Source: Actinomycetota bacterium (GTDB taxonomy: Bacteria; Margulisbacteria; Marinamargulisbacteria; SXXA01). From it: 9,696 bases of DNA. Shown piece by piece: positions 1-6,267 of this stretch (position 1 is the first letter of the stretch; each line of letters begins with the position of its first letter). The notes under the pieces were generated by a model, which was not told the DNA's origin, searched no databases, and saw only the letters and a program-made list of their open reading frames with translations. The stretch is from the NCBI GenBank assembly GCA_005791325.1, contig SXXA01000007.1, positions 1 through 9,696 on the forward strand. The letters are read 5' to 3'. A program made the position numbers and the translations under genes.

Positions 1-768
1 AAGCGAAGTGTTTTCGTGATGATGGGTTTAGTGATGTTTGCCATGGGTAAACCTATTTTTTCTGAGGGTGAAATAGAATATCCAACAATGCGAGCTGTGG
101 TTGATTCGCTGGCTGCTCACGAATCCCAATGGAATCTATTTATGTTGTATACCATGAATGCGGATACCCCTGGATATGTTGAAACCGGTGGTTTTAACGA
201 ATCCAAGGACGGTCGAATTCAGATTAAACATTTCTATCGATGGAGAACCGCTGGTCCACCGGTTGAAACACGGGGCCCGCTCGATTTTTTTGTGGATGCG
301 TTTGGGCGTGGTTTTTTTACGATTCGGGTTCCATCGGGCATCGCGTTTACACGAGATGGACGGTTTACACTCGACAATAACCGTCGACTGGTAATGTTGG
401 CGGGAGGCTTTCCCGTTTTGGGCGAGCGGGGTGAGATTTTTTTGCCGCCAGGTCAAGAAGTGGCTGTTTCAAAAGCGGGGTTGTTGTATGTCGATGGACA
501 ACCAATCGATCGATTTAAAATTGCTGTATTTCAGTCGAGAGCCTCACTGCAAACGGTGAATGGTTCCATTTTTGTTTTGGAAGGGGAACCCGAGTTTGAT
601 ACCCAAACCACCTATGCGGTTCGCCAAGGTTTTGTGGAACAAAGCAACGTAGTAAAAGCCTTGATTGGGGATATTACCATGGCATCCCGTGTGTATGAAG
701 CCGTATCTAAGGCTGGTAAATCGCTGAATAAGCTCAATAGTTCGATTGTGCAAATGGGGGGGCAATAA
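1..768 (+). CDS. flgF: Flagellar basal-body rod protein FlgF (5'-partial), with N-terminal signal-peptide-like segment
   Basis: Proximal-rod subunit of the FlgF/FlgG family. The conserved rod motif appears as MNADTPGYVETG (the family's ANxxTPGY). It is followed by the family core GRGFFTIRVPSGIAFTRDGR, and the C-terminal helix region has VRQGFVEQSNVVKALIGDI. The frame is open to base 1, so the true start probably lies upstream; GTG at 16 and ATG at 19 are the first in-window starts. Read from base 1, the residues KRSVF, then a hydrophobic stretch VMMGLVMFAMG, then KPIFSEGE look like the n-, h- and c-regions of a Sec signal peptide. The normal FlgF N-terminus corresponds to the part beginning near YPTMRAVVDSL. 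This is unexpected, because FlgF is normally exported by the flagellar type III system without a cleaved signal. The gene ends 84 bp before flgG. A FlgG paralogue is the alternative label, but the full FlgG lies next door, so FlgF fits better. Confidence 0.85.
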   Translation, partial: KRSVFVMMGLVMFAMGKPIFSEGEIEYPTMRAVVDSLAAHESQWNLFMLYTMNADTPGYVETGGFNESKDGRIQIKHFYRWRTAGPPVETRGPLDFFVDAFGRGFFTIRVPSGIAFTRDGRFTLDNNRRLVMLAGGFPVLGERGEIFLPPGQEVAVSKAGLLYVDGQPIDRFKIAVFQSRASLQTVNGSIFVLEGEPEFDTQTTYAVRQGFVEQSNVVKALIGDITMASRVYEAVSKAGKSLNKLNSSIVQMGGQ

Positions 769-852
769 AAGACTGTTGCTCAAGTGGCCTTATGTGATAA
801 TGTGTTCATGATATAAATTATTTGTAGTGCTAGTGTTGAAGGGAGTTAATCA
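769..852 (+). promoter_or_regulatory. flgF-flgG intergenic gap with possible extended -10 element
   Basis: This is one of only three non-overlapping gaps in the flagellar block. It contains TGTGATAAT at 793-801, which resembles an extended -10 box, and TATAAA at 812-817. Neither has a convincing -35 at 16-18 nt. A good ribosome-binding site, GAAGGGA, precedes the flgG ATG. An internal promoter for flgG and the downstream genes is possible but only weakly supported. Confidence 0.2.
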
Positions 853-1659
853 ATGATAGCTCAGTTACATATGGCCAAGTCCGCAATGAGTGCGTTTCAG
901 CGAAAAATGCAAGTCATTGTGAATAATATTTCGAACGCCCAAACCGTTGGATACAAAAAACGGATGGCAGAAATGGAAAGTTTGTTTCCGTTGGTTTTTG
1001 AGTCGGTATTGGTAGAGTCGGAAGATGCGGTTCCGGGCAACCCACGAGGTAGTCGTAAACGCTATGCGGAATTTGGACAAGGGGTCCGCATTGCTGAAAT
1101 TCGGAAAGACATGTCTCGTGGTTCGATTGAGGTGACCAATCAGCCGCTTGATATTGCCATAGATGGTCCTGGTATGCTTCAGTTCAGACTTCCGGATGGT
1201 CAAATTGCCTATGGTAGAGCCGGAAACTTGCACTTGGATGCCGATGGAAATGTGGTCAATCCCAATGGACATCCCTTAGAACCGTCGCTTCGGTTACCCC
1301 GTGAATACAATGAGATTATTATTAATGAGGAAGGGCGGGTTTATGTTCAAACCCCCAATAATCCAAACCCACAAGAGGTGGGACAAATTTTATTGGCAAC
1401 CTTTCCAAATGAGGCGGGTTTGCGTGATATGGGACAAAATTTATATGAGCAAACCGCATCATCAGGTTCGCCCACCTTTGAAATACCAGGTCAAAATTTG
1501 GCGGGTAGTATTCGCCAGCGAGCATTGGAATTTTCAAATGTGAATGTGATTGAAGAGATGATGGCCATGGTATTATGTCAGCGTGCATTTGATGTTACGA
1601 TTAAGGCAATTAACAGTGGTGATCAGATGTTAAAGTCTGGTAATGATCTCGGTAAATAG
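853..1659 (+). CDS. flgG: Flagellar distal rod protein FlgG
   Basis: Distal-rod subunit that joins the proximal rod to the hook and is normally exported by the flagellar type III system. At 268 residues it is close to the usual length of about 260. The N-terminal rod helix contains VIVNNISNAQTVGYKKR (about residues 22-38), matching the NNxANxxTxGYK motif. The middle has the hook-basal-body fold (LDIAIDGPGMLQFRLPDG). The C-terminus has the diagnostic NVNVIEEMMAMVLCQRAFDV near residues 229-248. An in-frame TAA lies 6 nt upstream of the ATG and GAAGGGA is suitably placed, so the start is secure. Unlike FlgB, FlgC and FlgF in this window, it has no hydrophobic signal-like extension. Its last 17 bases overlap flgA. 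Confidence 0.95.
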   Translation: MIAQLHMAKSAMSAFQRKMQVIVNNISNAQTVGYKKRMAEMESLFPLVFESVLVESEDAVPGNPRGSRKRYAEFGQGVRIAEIRKDMSRGSIEVTNQPLDIAIDGPGMLQFRLPDGQIAYGRAGNLHLDADGNVVNPNGHPLEPSLRLPREYNEIIINEEGRVYVQTPNNPNPQEVGQILLATFPNEAGLRDMGQNLYEQTASSGSPTFEIPGQNLAGSIRQRALEFSNVNVIEEMMAMVLCQRAFDVTIKAINSGDQMLKSGNDLGK

Positions 1660-2353
1660 GGTTATTATTACATTATGTCTGATGGGGGGATGTATCGGTG
1701 GGGTCCCAATAACGGATGTGGTAAGTGATGTTCAGCGTGCCATTGAGTTGCGTGTTACCCATCCGGTGACGGGCGTGCCCAATGCCAAAGTGACCGTGTT
1801 GGTGACTGCGTCTCCCCGATTACAACGTGAAATCGAAGAGGCGAATGAAGCCATAGTGGCATTGCCTGAACTGGGTAATTGGATTGGTCGTACGGTTGTA
1901 CCAATCGAATTGCAATTCTCGAATGGGTTATCGAAACGGGTTCAAGTGGTGGCCAACACGGTGGCGAGGATACCAGCTGTCGTGGCCCTGGTCTCCATTC
2001 CAAGACAAACCGTGATTCAGCTGTCACAGGTAACCTTAAATGAGGTTCTATTGTCATCACATCGTTTGGAGGTATTAACCCGATTAGAAGAGGTGGTGGG
2101 GCAAGAAAGTGTCACCTTAATTGGCGAAAAAATGACCATAACGGGTGCGATGGTACGGGGGGTGCACTTGGTGAGGGTGGGGGATTCGGTAACGGTTGCC
2201 TACCGCAAGGGGGCTATAACCCTTCGTGTGAAGGGTGTTGCTTTGGAATCGGGGCGTAAAGGGGAGCGGGTCAGGGTTCGGTTGTCCACCAATCGGATGA
2301 TGGAGGGAGTGGTTATAGATGAACAATCAATATTGGTTCAGGCTCATACTTAG
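1643..2353 (+). CDS. flgA: Flagellar P-ring assembly chaperone FlgA
   Basis: Periplasmic chaperone that helps polymerise FlgI into the P ring. It has 236 residues. The N-terminus, MISVNRVIITLCLMGGC, is a signal peptide with a lipobox-like end (LMGG before Cys17), so it could be a lipoprotein. The C-terminal half is the SAF-type FlgA domain: IPRQTVIQLSQVTLNEVLL near residues 117-135, then the closing signature with VRVGDSVTVAYRKGA, ALESGRKGERVRVRL and EGVVIDEQ. These match the family's GD.V......G and G..G..IRV motifs. The start overlaps the end of flgG by 17 bp, and the gene's last 35 bp overlap flgH, consistent with translational coupling. The order G-A-H-I is a common flagellar arrangement. 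Confidence 0.9.
   Translation: MISVNRVIITLCLMGGCIGGVPITDVVSDVQRAIELRVTHPVTGVPNAKVTVLVTASPRLQREIEEANEAIVALPELGNWIGRTVVPIELQFSNGLSKRVQVVANTVARIPAVVALVSIPRQTVIQLSQVTLNEVLLSSHRLEVLTRLEEVVGQESVTLIGEKMTITGAMVRGVHLVRVGDSVTVAYRKGAITLRVKGVALESGRKGERVRVRLSTNRMMEGVVIDEQSILVQAHT
2251..2276 (+). other. Canonical G-quadruplex motif in the 3' end of flgA
   Basis: Four G-tracts of 4, 4, 3 and 3 bases are separated by loops of 6, 3 and 3 nt (tracts at 2251-2254, 2261-2264, 2268-2270 and 2274-2276). They lie on the coding strand, so the motif is also present in the mRNA, about 43 nt upstream of the flgH ATG. Folding is inferred, and the codons are ordinary for FlgA. Confidence 0.4.
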
Positions 2354-2942
2354 TGTGGCGCTGAGTGCTACTGTGGGGGGTGTCGGGGTTGTTGCCGATT
2401 CTATTTGGGACAACGCCAAAGGTAATTTGTATACAGCCGAGCGTAAACGCTTGCGGGTTGGCGATGTTGTAACCATTTTAATTTCCGAAACTAGCTCAGC
2501 CGCTCAAGAAGCCACAACCAAAACATCCAAACAATCGGGGATTGGGATGGATATTTTATCGGGATGGGACCAAGTAGCCAATTTGTTGGGAAACGAAACC
2601 CAGCGACGAACCTTTACGGGGCGATTTTCAGGTAATGATAATTATCAGGGGTCGGGTCAAACGGCGCGAAAAAGCAATGTTCGGGCCGTGGTAACCGCTG
2701 TTATAACCGAGATATTGGAAGGGGGGAATGTGTATGTGGTGGGGGAGCATAAAGTGAAAGTAAATAATGAAATTGAAACGATTCGTATTTCGGGTGTTAT
2801 TCGCCCCGCAGATATTACGGCTGCCAATACGGTAAATTCATTTCAAATTGCCAAAGCAGAGGTGTCGGTGAATGGATCTGGGGTGGTGGCAGCAAAACAG
2901 TCTCCAGGGGTGTTAACCAAGCTCTTGGGGTGGTTTTTTTAA
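2319..2942 (+). CDS. flgH: Flagellar L-ring protein FlgH
   Basis: Outer-membrane L-ring subunit, which implies a diderm cell envelope. It has 207 residues, slightly shorter than the enterobacterial protein. Family features include SIWDN just after the signal peptide, then RLRVGDVVTILISETSSA, SNVRAVVTAVITEILEGGNV, and IRISGVIRPADITAANTVNS. The tail QSPGVLTKLLGWFF is typical of FlgH. The N-terminus MNNQYWFRLILSVALSATVG reads as a signal peptide with a plausible signal peptidase I site after VVA, just before DSIW. FlgH is usually a lipoprotein, but this protein contains no cysteine at all. GGAGGGA at 2302-2308 supports the ATG within flgA. The TAA stop overlaps the flgI ATG. Confidence 0.93.
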   Translation: MNNQYWFRLILSVALSATVGGVGVVADSIWDNAKGNLYTAERKRLRVGDVVTILISETSSAAQEATTKTSKQSGIGMDILSGWDQVANLLGNETQRRTFTGRFSGNDNYQGSGQTARKSNVRAVVTAVITEILEGGNVYVVGEHKVKVNNEIETIRISGVIRPADITAANTVNSFQIAKAEVSVNGSGVVAAKQSPGVLTKLLGWFF

Positions 2943-4045
2943 TGAGGATTGCATATTGGGCCCAAACGATACTCGTTACAACCCTTATTTGGCCATTTTT
3001 ACTTGGAGCCGAACCGTTGCCGGTTCGCTTAAAAGATGTGGCCAAGTTAATTGAAGCACGAGATAACCAGCTCATTGGGTATGGACTTGTGGTTGGCTTG
3101 CGTAATACAGGGGATACACGCTTAACCGGTTTTACTGATTCTGCGCTTTCGAGTATGTTAAAGCGAATGGGTATTTCCCCTACGGGGCGAGATTTTTCTT
3201 CACGGAATGTGGCGTCTGTAATGGTGACGGCAATCCTCCCTCCGTATACTCGCAAAGGGCAGAGAATTTCAGTCACGGTTTCATCGTTGGGGGATGCAAG
3301 CAGTTTATCTGGCGGTACGCTGGTGTTAACCCCACTAATTGGGCCTGACATGAATACCTATGCAGTGGCGCAGGGTAATTTGGTTGTGGCAGGGCAGGCC
3401 GAGCAATCGGGTCAGGGACGCTATACTAAAAATCAGCCTACATCGGCATCCATCCCAAATGGGGCAATAGTCGAGGAAGAAGTGCCGGTTTCGATGGCGG
3501 ATATGCATCATATTGTTTTTGTTTTAAATGAGCCTAATTTTGCCACTGCTACCAATGCTGTTCAGGCAATTCGGGCGAGTGGGTACAAAAATACAGTTGC
3601 AAGAGATGCCGCAGTGATCGCTATTCCAAATTCTGACCTGCCATCGGGCGGTGGCGATTTAGTGACCGAAATAGCCACGCTCCAAAATATTACATTTGTT
3701 CCCGATGCATCAGCAAAAGTGGTGATTGATTCAAAATCAGGAACCATTGTGATCGGTGAAATGGTTCGACTAGCACCTGTCGCTTTAACCCATGGTGCGA
3801 TTTCGATTCGCATTACGGATACCCCCGCGGTGGTGGGATTGGGGGATGGGGCTGGGAATGTGGATCCCACTGGCATTCGAATCGATGAAAGTAGCAATCG
3901 GTTTGTTTATTTAAATCCATCGTCCACATTATCCAGCTTGGTAACCGCACTCAATGAGATTGGGGCGTCTCCTCGTGATTTGGTATCCATTATTCAAGCA
4001 CTAAAGGCATCTGGTTCATTAATTGCAGAGCTTGAAATTTTATGA
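2942..4045 (+). CDS. flgI: Flagellar P-ring protein FlgI
   Basis: Periplasmic P-ring subunit that acts as a bushing around the rod in the peptidoglycan layer. It has 367 residues, the usual size. The ATG at 2942 overlaps the flgH stop (TAATG) and gives a clean signal peptide, MRIAYWAQTILVTTLIWPF, ending near LLGAEP; a GTG at 2930 is also in frame but less likely. Diagnostic motifs are RLKDVAKLIEARDNQLIGYG with GLVVGLRNTGD directly after, and VSSLGDASSLSGGTLVLTPL. The C-terminal section SSTLSSLVTALNEIGASPRD, then ALKASGSLIAELEIL, is typical of FlgI. It ends in an ATGA overlap with the next gene. A G-run-rich stretch at 3835-3856 is described separately. Confidence 0.95.
   Translation: MRIAYWAQTILVTTLIWPFLLGAEPLPVRLKDVAKLIEARDNQLIGYGLVVGLRNTGDTRLTGFTDSALSSMLKRMGISPTGRDFSSRNVASVMVTAILPPYTRKGQRISVTVSSLGDASSLSGGTLVLTPLIGPDMNTYAVAQGNLVVAGQAEQSGQGRYTKNQPTSASIPNGAIVEEEVPVSMADMHHIVFVLNEPNFATATNAVQAIRASGYKNTVARDAAVIAIPNSDLPSGGGDLVTEIATLQNITFVPDASAKVVIDSKSGTIVIGEMVRLAPVALTHGAISIRITDTPAVVGLGDGAGNVDPTGIRIDESSNRFVYLNPSSTLSSLVTALNEIGASPRDLVSIIQALKASGSLIAELEIL
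3835..3856 (+). other. Canonical G-quadruplex motif inside flgI
   Basis: Four G-tracts (3, 5, 4 and 3 bases at 3835-3837, 3841-3845, 3848-3851 and 3854-3856) are separated by loops of only 3, 2 and 2 nt, a compact arrangement. They are on the coding strand, hence also in the RNA. They encode the Gly-rich GLGDGAG of FlgI, so the protein sequence may explain them. Confidence 0.45.
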
Positions 4046-4509
4046 AACAACGATTTTGGTTGATCCTACTGATATTGGTTGTTAAGATTCATGCACAGTC
4101 AATGGATATGAGGATGATTTTAGATATGATGCCACCAGGGACCTTCTCTCCCCGTATGCCCAATCCGGATGAGCAAAAAATGGTTGATGTACAATCTTAT
4201 TTTTTAGAATCCATGTTTTTAAAGCCGTTGATGAATAGCTCCGATGCATTAACCAATGAAGAAGATGCCAACGAAGATGATGCGGTACCGGTTGATTCCA
4301 CCAAGGGGATGATGTCGGGTTTAATGACTAAAATGTTATCTGGGCAGTTATCTAAAAAAGACTCACTACGACTCAATCGAATTTTTAGGCCTCGATCGGA
4401 AATACAACCGTCTCAAGCCAAGGCAGAGCCGAATCAGGCCGTTTCTCAACCAGTTAGACCAGCTCCTCATTATATTCAGTTGGGATGGTCTTCCATGGAT
4501 GCGTTATGA
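4042..4509 (+). CDS. FlgJ-like rod-binding protein with Sec signal peptide
   Basis: Small 155-residue protein in the position usually held by flgJ, directly after flgI with an ATGA overlap. Residues 1-18 (MKQRFWLILLILVVKIHA) form a strong signal peptide with an apparent cut after IHA. Residues 44-62 contain DVQSYFLESMFLKPLM, which resembles the rod-binding motif of the FlgJ N-domain (FE..FL..ML). Residues 90-104, MMSGLMTKMLSGQLS, resemble the second helix of that domain. An acidic stretch (70-80) lies between them, and a polar, Pro/Gln-rich tail follows. There is no muramidase domain. FlgJ normally travels through the type III apparatus, so a Sec signal is unusual. The family call rests on weak motif similarity plus context; an unrelated periplasmic protein is possible. 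Confidence 0.6.
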   Translation: MKQRFWLILLILVVKIHAQSMDMRMILDMMPPGTFSPRMPNPDEQKMVDVQSYFLESMFLKPLMNSSDALTNEEDANEDDAVPVDSTKGMMSGLMTKMLSGQLSKKDSLRLNRIFRPRSEIQPSQAKAEPNQAVSQPVRPAPHYIQLGWSSMDAL

Positions 4510-5234
4510 AATCAGTTGATCCAAGTCAATTAATGGCTGATTCAGAATCACAGCATCAGCAACAGTCGGAAGCGTTTGTAGAGGAGTTTCGTTATTTAGT
4601 TGAGTCCATTGCCGCGAAGGTGGCTGGTGCTAAAAACCTTCCACTTGGTATTGAATATGGTGATTTGCTTAGCTGGGGGATTGAAGGATTATTTAAAGCA
4701 AAGCGACAGTATCGATCAGACAAGGGGACTACATTTCAAACCTATGCTTTTTATCGAATTCGCGGTGAAATTTATGACCGAATACGATCGGAATGGCAAT
4801 ATCGAAACCCAACCGATTATCAAGAATATCGCAAACGTTTACAGGATAAAATTGCGGATTTGGTTGAGGAAAGCATGCTATCAGTTGAATCTGCCGAAAT
4901 TGATTTGGAACATAAAATTTCAACATTGATCCAAGAATCTGTTATGGTGTGTTTATTGTCACTTGATCAAGTTCAGAATGTTGAGCAAATTCCATCGCCT
5001 TCGAACACGGAGGAAAGTGATATTTCCGATTCAATTGTATGGTCAGAAGTCGGTAAGTTGGAGCCAGTTGAGCGTCAAATCATAGAATTATTTTATTTAA
5101 AAGATATGAATCAAAAAGAGATTTCGGAGGTGTTGAACTTGTCTCGCAGTTCTGTTTCTCGATTACATTCTCGTGTTTTGCAGAAGCTCAAACGGCGCTT
5201 GGTTCGATCAGGAGAGGAGCCACAATACGCATGA
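4506..5234 (+). CDS. fliA: Sigma-70 family factor, FliA (sigma-28) type
   Basis: RNA polymerase sigma factor that probably directs late flagellar transcription. It has 242 residues from the ATG at 4506, which overlaps the preceding stop (ATGA); an upstream ATG at 4485 is less likely because it lacks a spaced Shine-Dalgarno. Region 2 spans about residues 26-100, with YGDLLSWGIEGLFKAKRQY, then GTTFQTYAFYRIRGEIYDRI and RSEWQYR. These match the FliA/WhiG pattern DL...G..GL..A, F.TYA..RIRG and R...W..R. The middle, about residues 110-165, is a divergent region 3. Region 4 spans about 176-233, with LEPVERQIIELFYLKDMNQK and a helix-turn-helix around EISEVLNLSRSSVSRLHSRV. It sits inside the structural operon and overlaps flgB by 4 bp. 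WhiG is the closest alternative family name. Confidence 0.88.
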   Translation: MKSVDPSQLMADSESQHQQQSEAFVEEFRYLVESIAAKVAGAKNLPLGIEYGDLLSWGIEGLFKAKRQYRSDKGTTFQTYAFYRIRGEIYDRIRSEWQYRNPTDYQEYRKRLQDKIADLVEESMLSVESAEIDLEHKISTLIQESVMVCLLSLDQVQNVEQIPSPSNTEESDISDSIVWSEVGKLEPVERQIIELFYLKDMNQKEISEVLNLSRSSVSRLHSRVLQKLKRRLVRSGEEPQYA

Positions 5235-5659
5235 GGTATCGATGCTGGATAGGCGCTTTTTCACTGATTATATGGGGTGCCACTGTCATGGGGGCGGTTA
5301 TTCCACCCACTCGCCCCCCTATTAATAAGCCTGGATTTGACGGTGTGCCAAGTATTTTTTATGTGCCATCCTATGAAACATTGGAGAAGGGGATTATAGA
5401 ATCGAGTCGTCGGCAAGCCTTGTATTCATACATTTTGGCTAATATTTCAACCCCTGGGTTTGAGCCCATTCGTTATTTACCACCAGATGATGTTAAATTG
5501 TTACGTGCGACCATTCCAGATCTTAAATTAACCAAAGATGTTGTGCTAGATTTTATCATGACCCGTATGTCTGAAAATTCGAAGCGACAATCGTCTTATG
5601 TCACCATGTGGAAAGGTAAAAAGGATAGCCTAACTCGTATTGTGACGTTGGGCAAATAA
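5231..5659 (+). CDS. flgB: Flagellar proximal rod protein FlgB with N-terminal signal-like extension
   Basis: Proximal-rod subunit. It has 142 residues. The rod motif is SRRQALYSYILANISTPGFE (residues 59-78), matching S.RQ......NIAN..TPGY. The C-terminal helix, including MSENSKRQSSYVTMWKGKKD, matches the AEN...Y......K..... pattern of FlgB. Canonical FlgB begins about 30 residues before the NIAN motif; here there are about 70, and the extra N-terminus (MRYRCWIGAFSLIIWGATVM, then GAVIPP) looks like a Sec signal peptide followed by a Pro-rich linker. The ATG overlaps the sigma-factor stop (ATGA), and AGGAGAGG lies upstream within that gene, so the start is well supported. FlgB is normally a type III substrate with no cleavable signal. 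Confidence 0.85.
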   Translation: MRYRCWIGAFSLIIWGATVMGAVIPPTRPPINKPGFDGVPSIFYVPSYETLEKGIIESSRRQALYSYILANISTPGFEPIRYLPPDDVKLLRATIPDLKLTKDVVLDFIMTRMSENSKRQSSYVTMWKGKKDSLTRIVTLGK

Positions 5660-5814
5660 TATAGTCACTTGTTGAACGCATAGAATGGGTATACAGTTAT
5701 TTTTTGGATAGAGGAAGGGGCTGGTTTTTAAGGGGCTTGTACTTTATAGTATAGGGATGTTTGGACGGGGTGGATGACACCAAATCGTGGACCTTGTGAA
5801 GGAGAGTAAATAAC
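5660..5814 (+). promoter_or_regulatory. flgB-flgC intergenic region, possible promoter
   Basis: At 155 bp this is the largest gap in the cluster, and it separates two genes that usually sit side by side. A sigma-54-like pattern is present, with GG at 5723-5724 and GC at 5735-5736 separated by exactly 10 nt, but the flanking bases fit the consensus poorly. An AT-rich TATAGTATA starts at 5745 and resembles a -10 region without a good -35. No clear terminator hairpin was seen. The ribosome-binding site of flgC closes the region. Promoter identity is uncertain. Confidence 0.25.
5799..5806 (+). promoter_or_regulatory. Ribosome-binding site that fixes the flgC GTG start
   Basis: AAGGAGAG lies 8 nt before the GTG at 5815. 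An in-frame TGA at 5797-5799 blocks any longer start. Downstream in-frame ATGs (5857 and 5896) have no comparable site. This supports translation of the hydrophobic N-terminal extension of FlgC rather than a later canonical start. Confidence 0.75.
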
Positions 5815-6267
5815 GTGGCTCGATTTTATGTTGGTTTAATCGCTTGGGGTATTGGAATGTCTACGGTGGTACTCGGATTGGGTTTGGATGAAGCCATGAA
5901 TCACAGTGCAACGGGCTTGGTTGCCCATCGTATTCGAATGAACTTGATTGCCCAAAATATCGCTAATTTAACAACCTTTAAAGTTGAGGAAACGGGTCTT
6001 CCGTATCAGAAACAATATGCAGTGTTTCAACAATCTGAAGGTGGGGTTCGGGTTCAATCGATCGAAAAAAGTAAAGCCCCTTTTTTAAAGCAGTGGGATC
6101 CGGATGTGCCACAAGCTGACGAGAATGGATATGTTTATTATACCAATGTCAATTTGCCTGAAGAGATGGCCCATATGAATTTAACGGAGTCGTTGTATGA
6201 AGCCAATATATCAGCATTTAAAACCACCAAAACCATGTATCAGGCTACGATTGACGCAATGAAATGA
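5815..6267 (+). CDS. flgC: Flagellar proximal rod protein FlgC with N-terminal signal-like extension
   Basis: Proximal-rod subunit. It has 150 residues, about 16-20 longer than usual at the N-terminus. The canonical part starts near residue 25: ATGLVAHRIRMNLIAQNIAN is the rod helix. WDPDVPQADENGYVYYTNVN is the FlgC signature (DP..P.AD..GYV..PNVN), and EANISAFKTTKTMYQATIDA is the conserved C-terminal helix. The first ~22 residues, MARFYVGLIAWGIGMSTVVL then GLG, look like a signal peptide or membrane anchor with a weak cleavage site. The GTG start is supported by AAGGAGAG. FlgC normally has no Sec signal. The stop overlaps the fliE ATG (ATGA). Confidence 0.9.
   Translation: MARFYVGLIAWGIGMSTVVLGLGLDEAMNHSATGLVAHRIRMNLIAQNIANLTTFKVEETGLPYQKQYAVFQQSEGGVRVQSIEKSKAPFLKQWDPDVPQADENGYVYYTNVNLPEEMAHMNLTESLYEANISAFKTTKTMYQATIDAMK

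Noticed and set aside
865..1272. Minus-strand open frame of 135 codons opposite flgG
   Set aside because: It is fully antisense to a strongly conserved gene, with no ribosome-binding site or recognizable domain.
2386..2400. GCCGATT resembling the -10 of a sigma-28 promoter
   Set aside because: It lies inside flgH coding sequence and has no TAAA-like -35 at the right distance.
2815..3351. Long open frame of 178 codons on the minus strand across flgH/flgI
   Set aside because: It lies opposite two clearly conserved flagellar genes, shows no family motif, and is best explained as a shadow of their codon bias.
5755..5785. Small inverted repeats (TTTGG/CCAAA and GGTG/CACC) in the flgB-flgC gap
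   Set aside because: Stems are only 4-5 bp, mutually overlapping and without a T-run, so there is no credible terminator or riboswitch.
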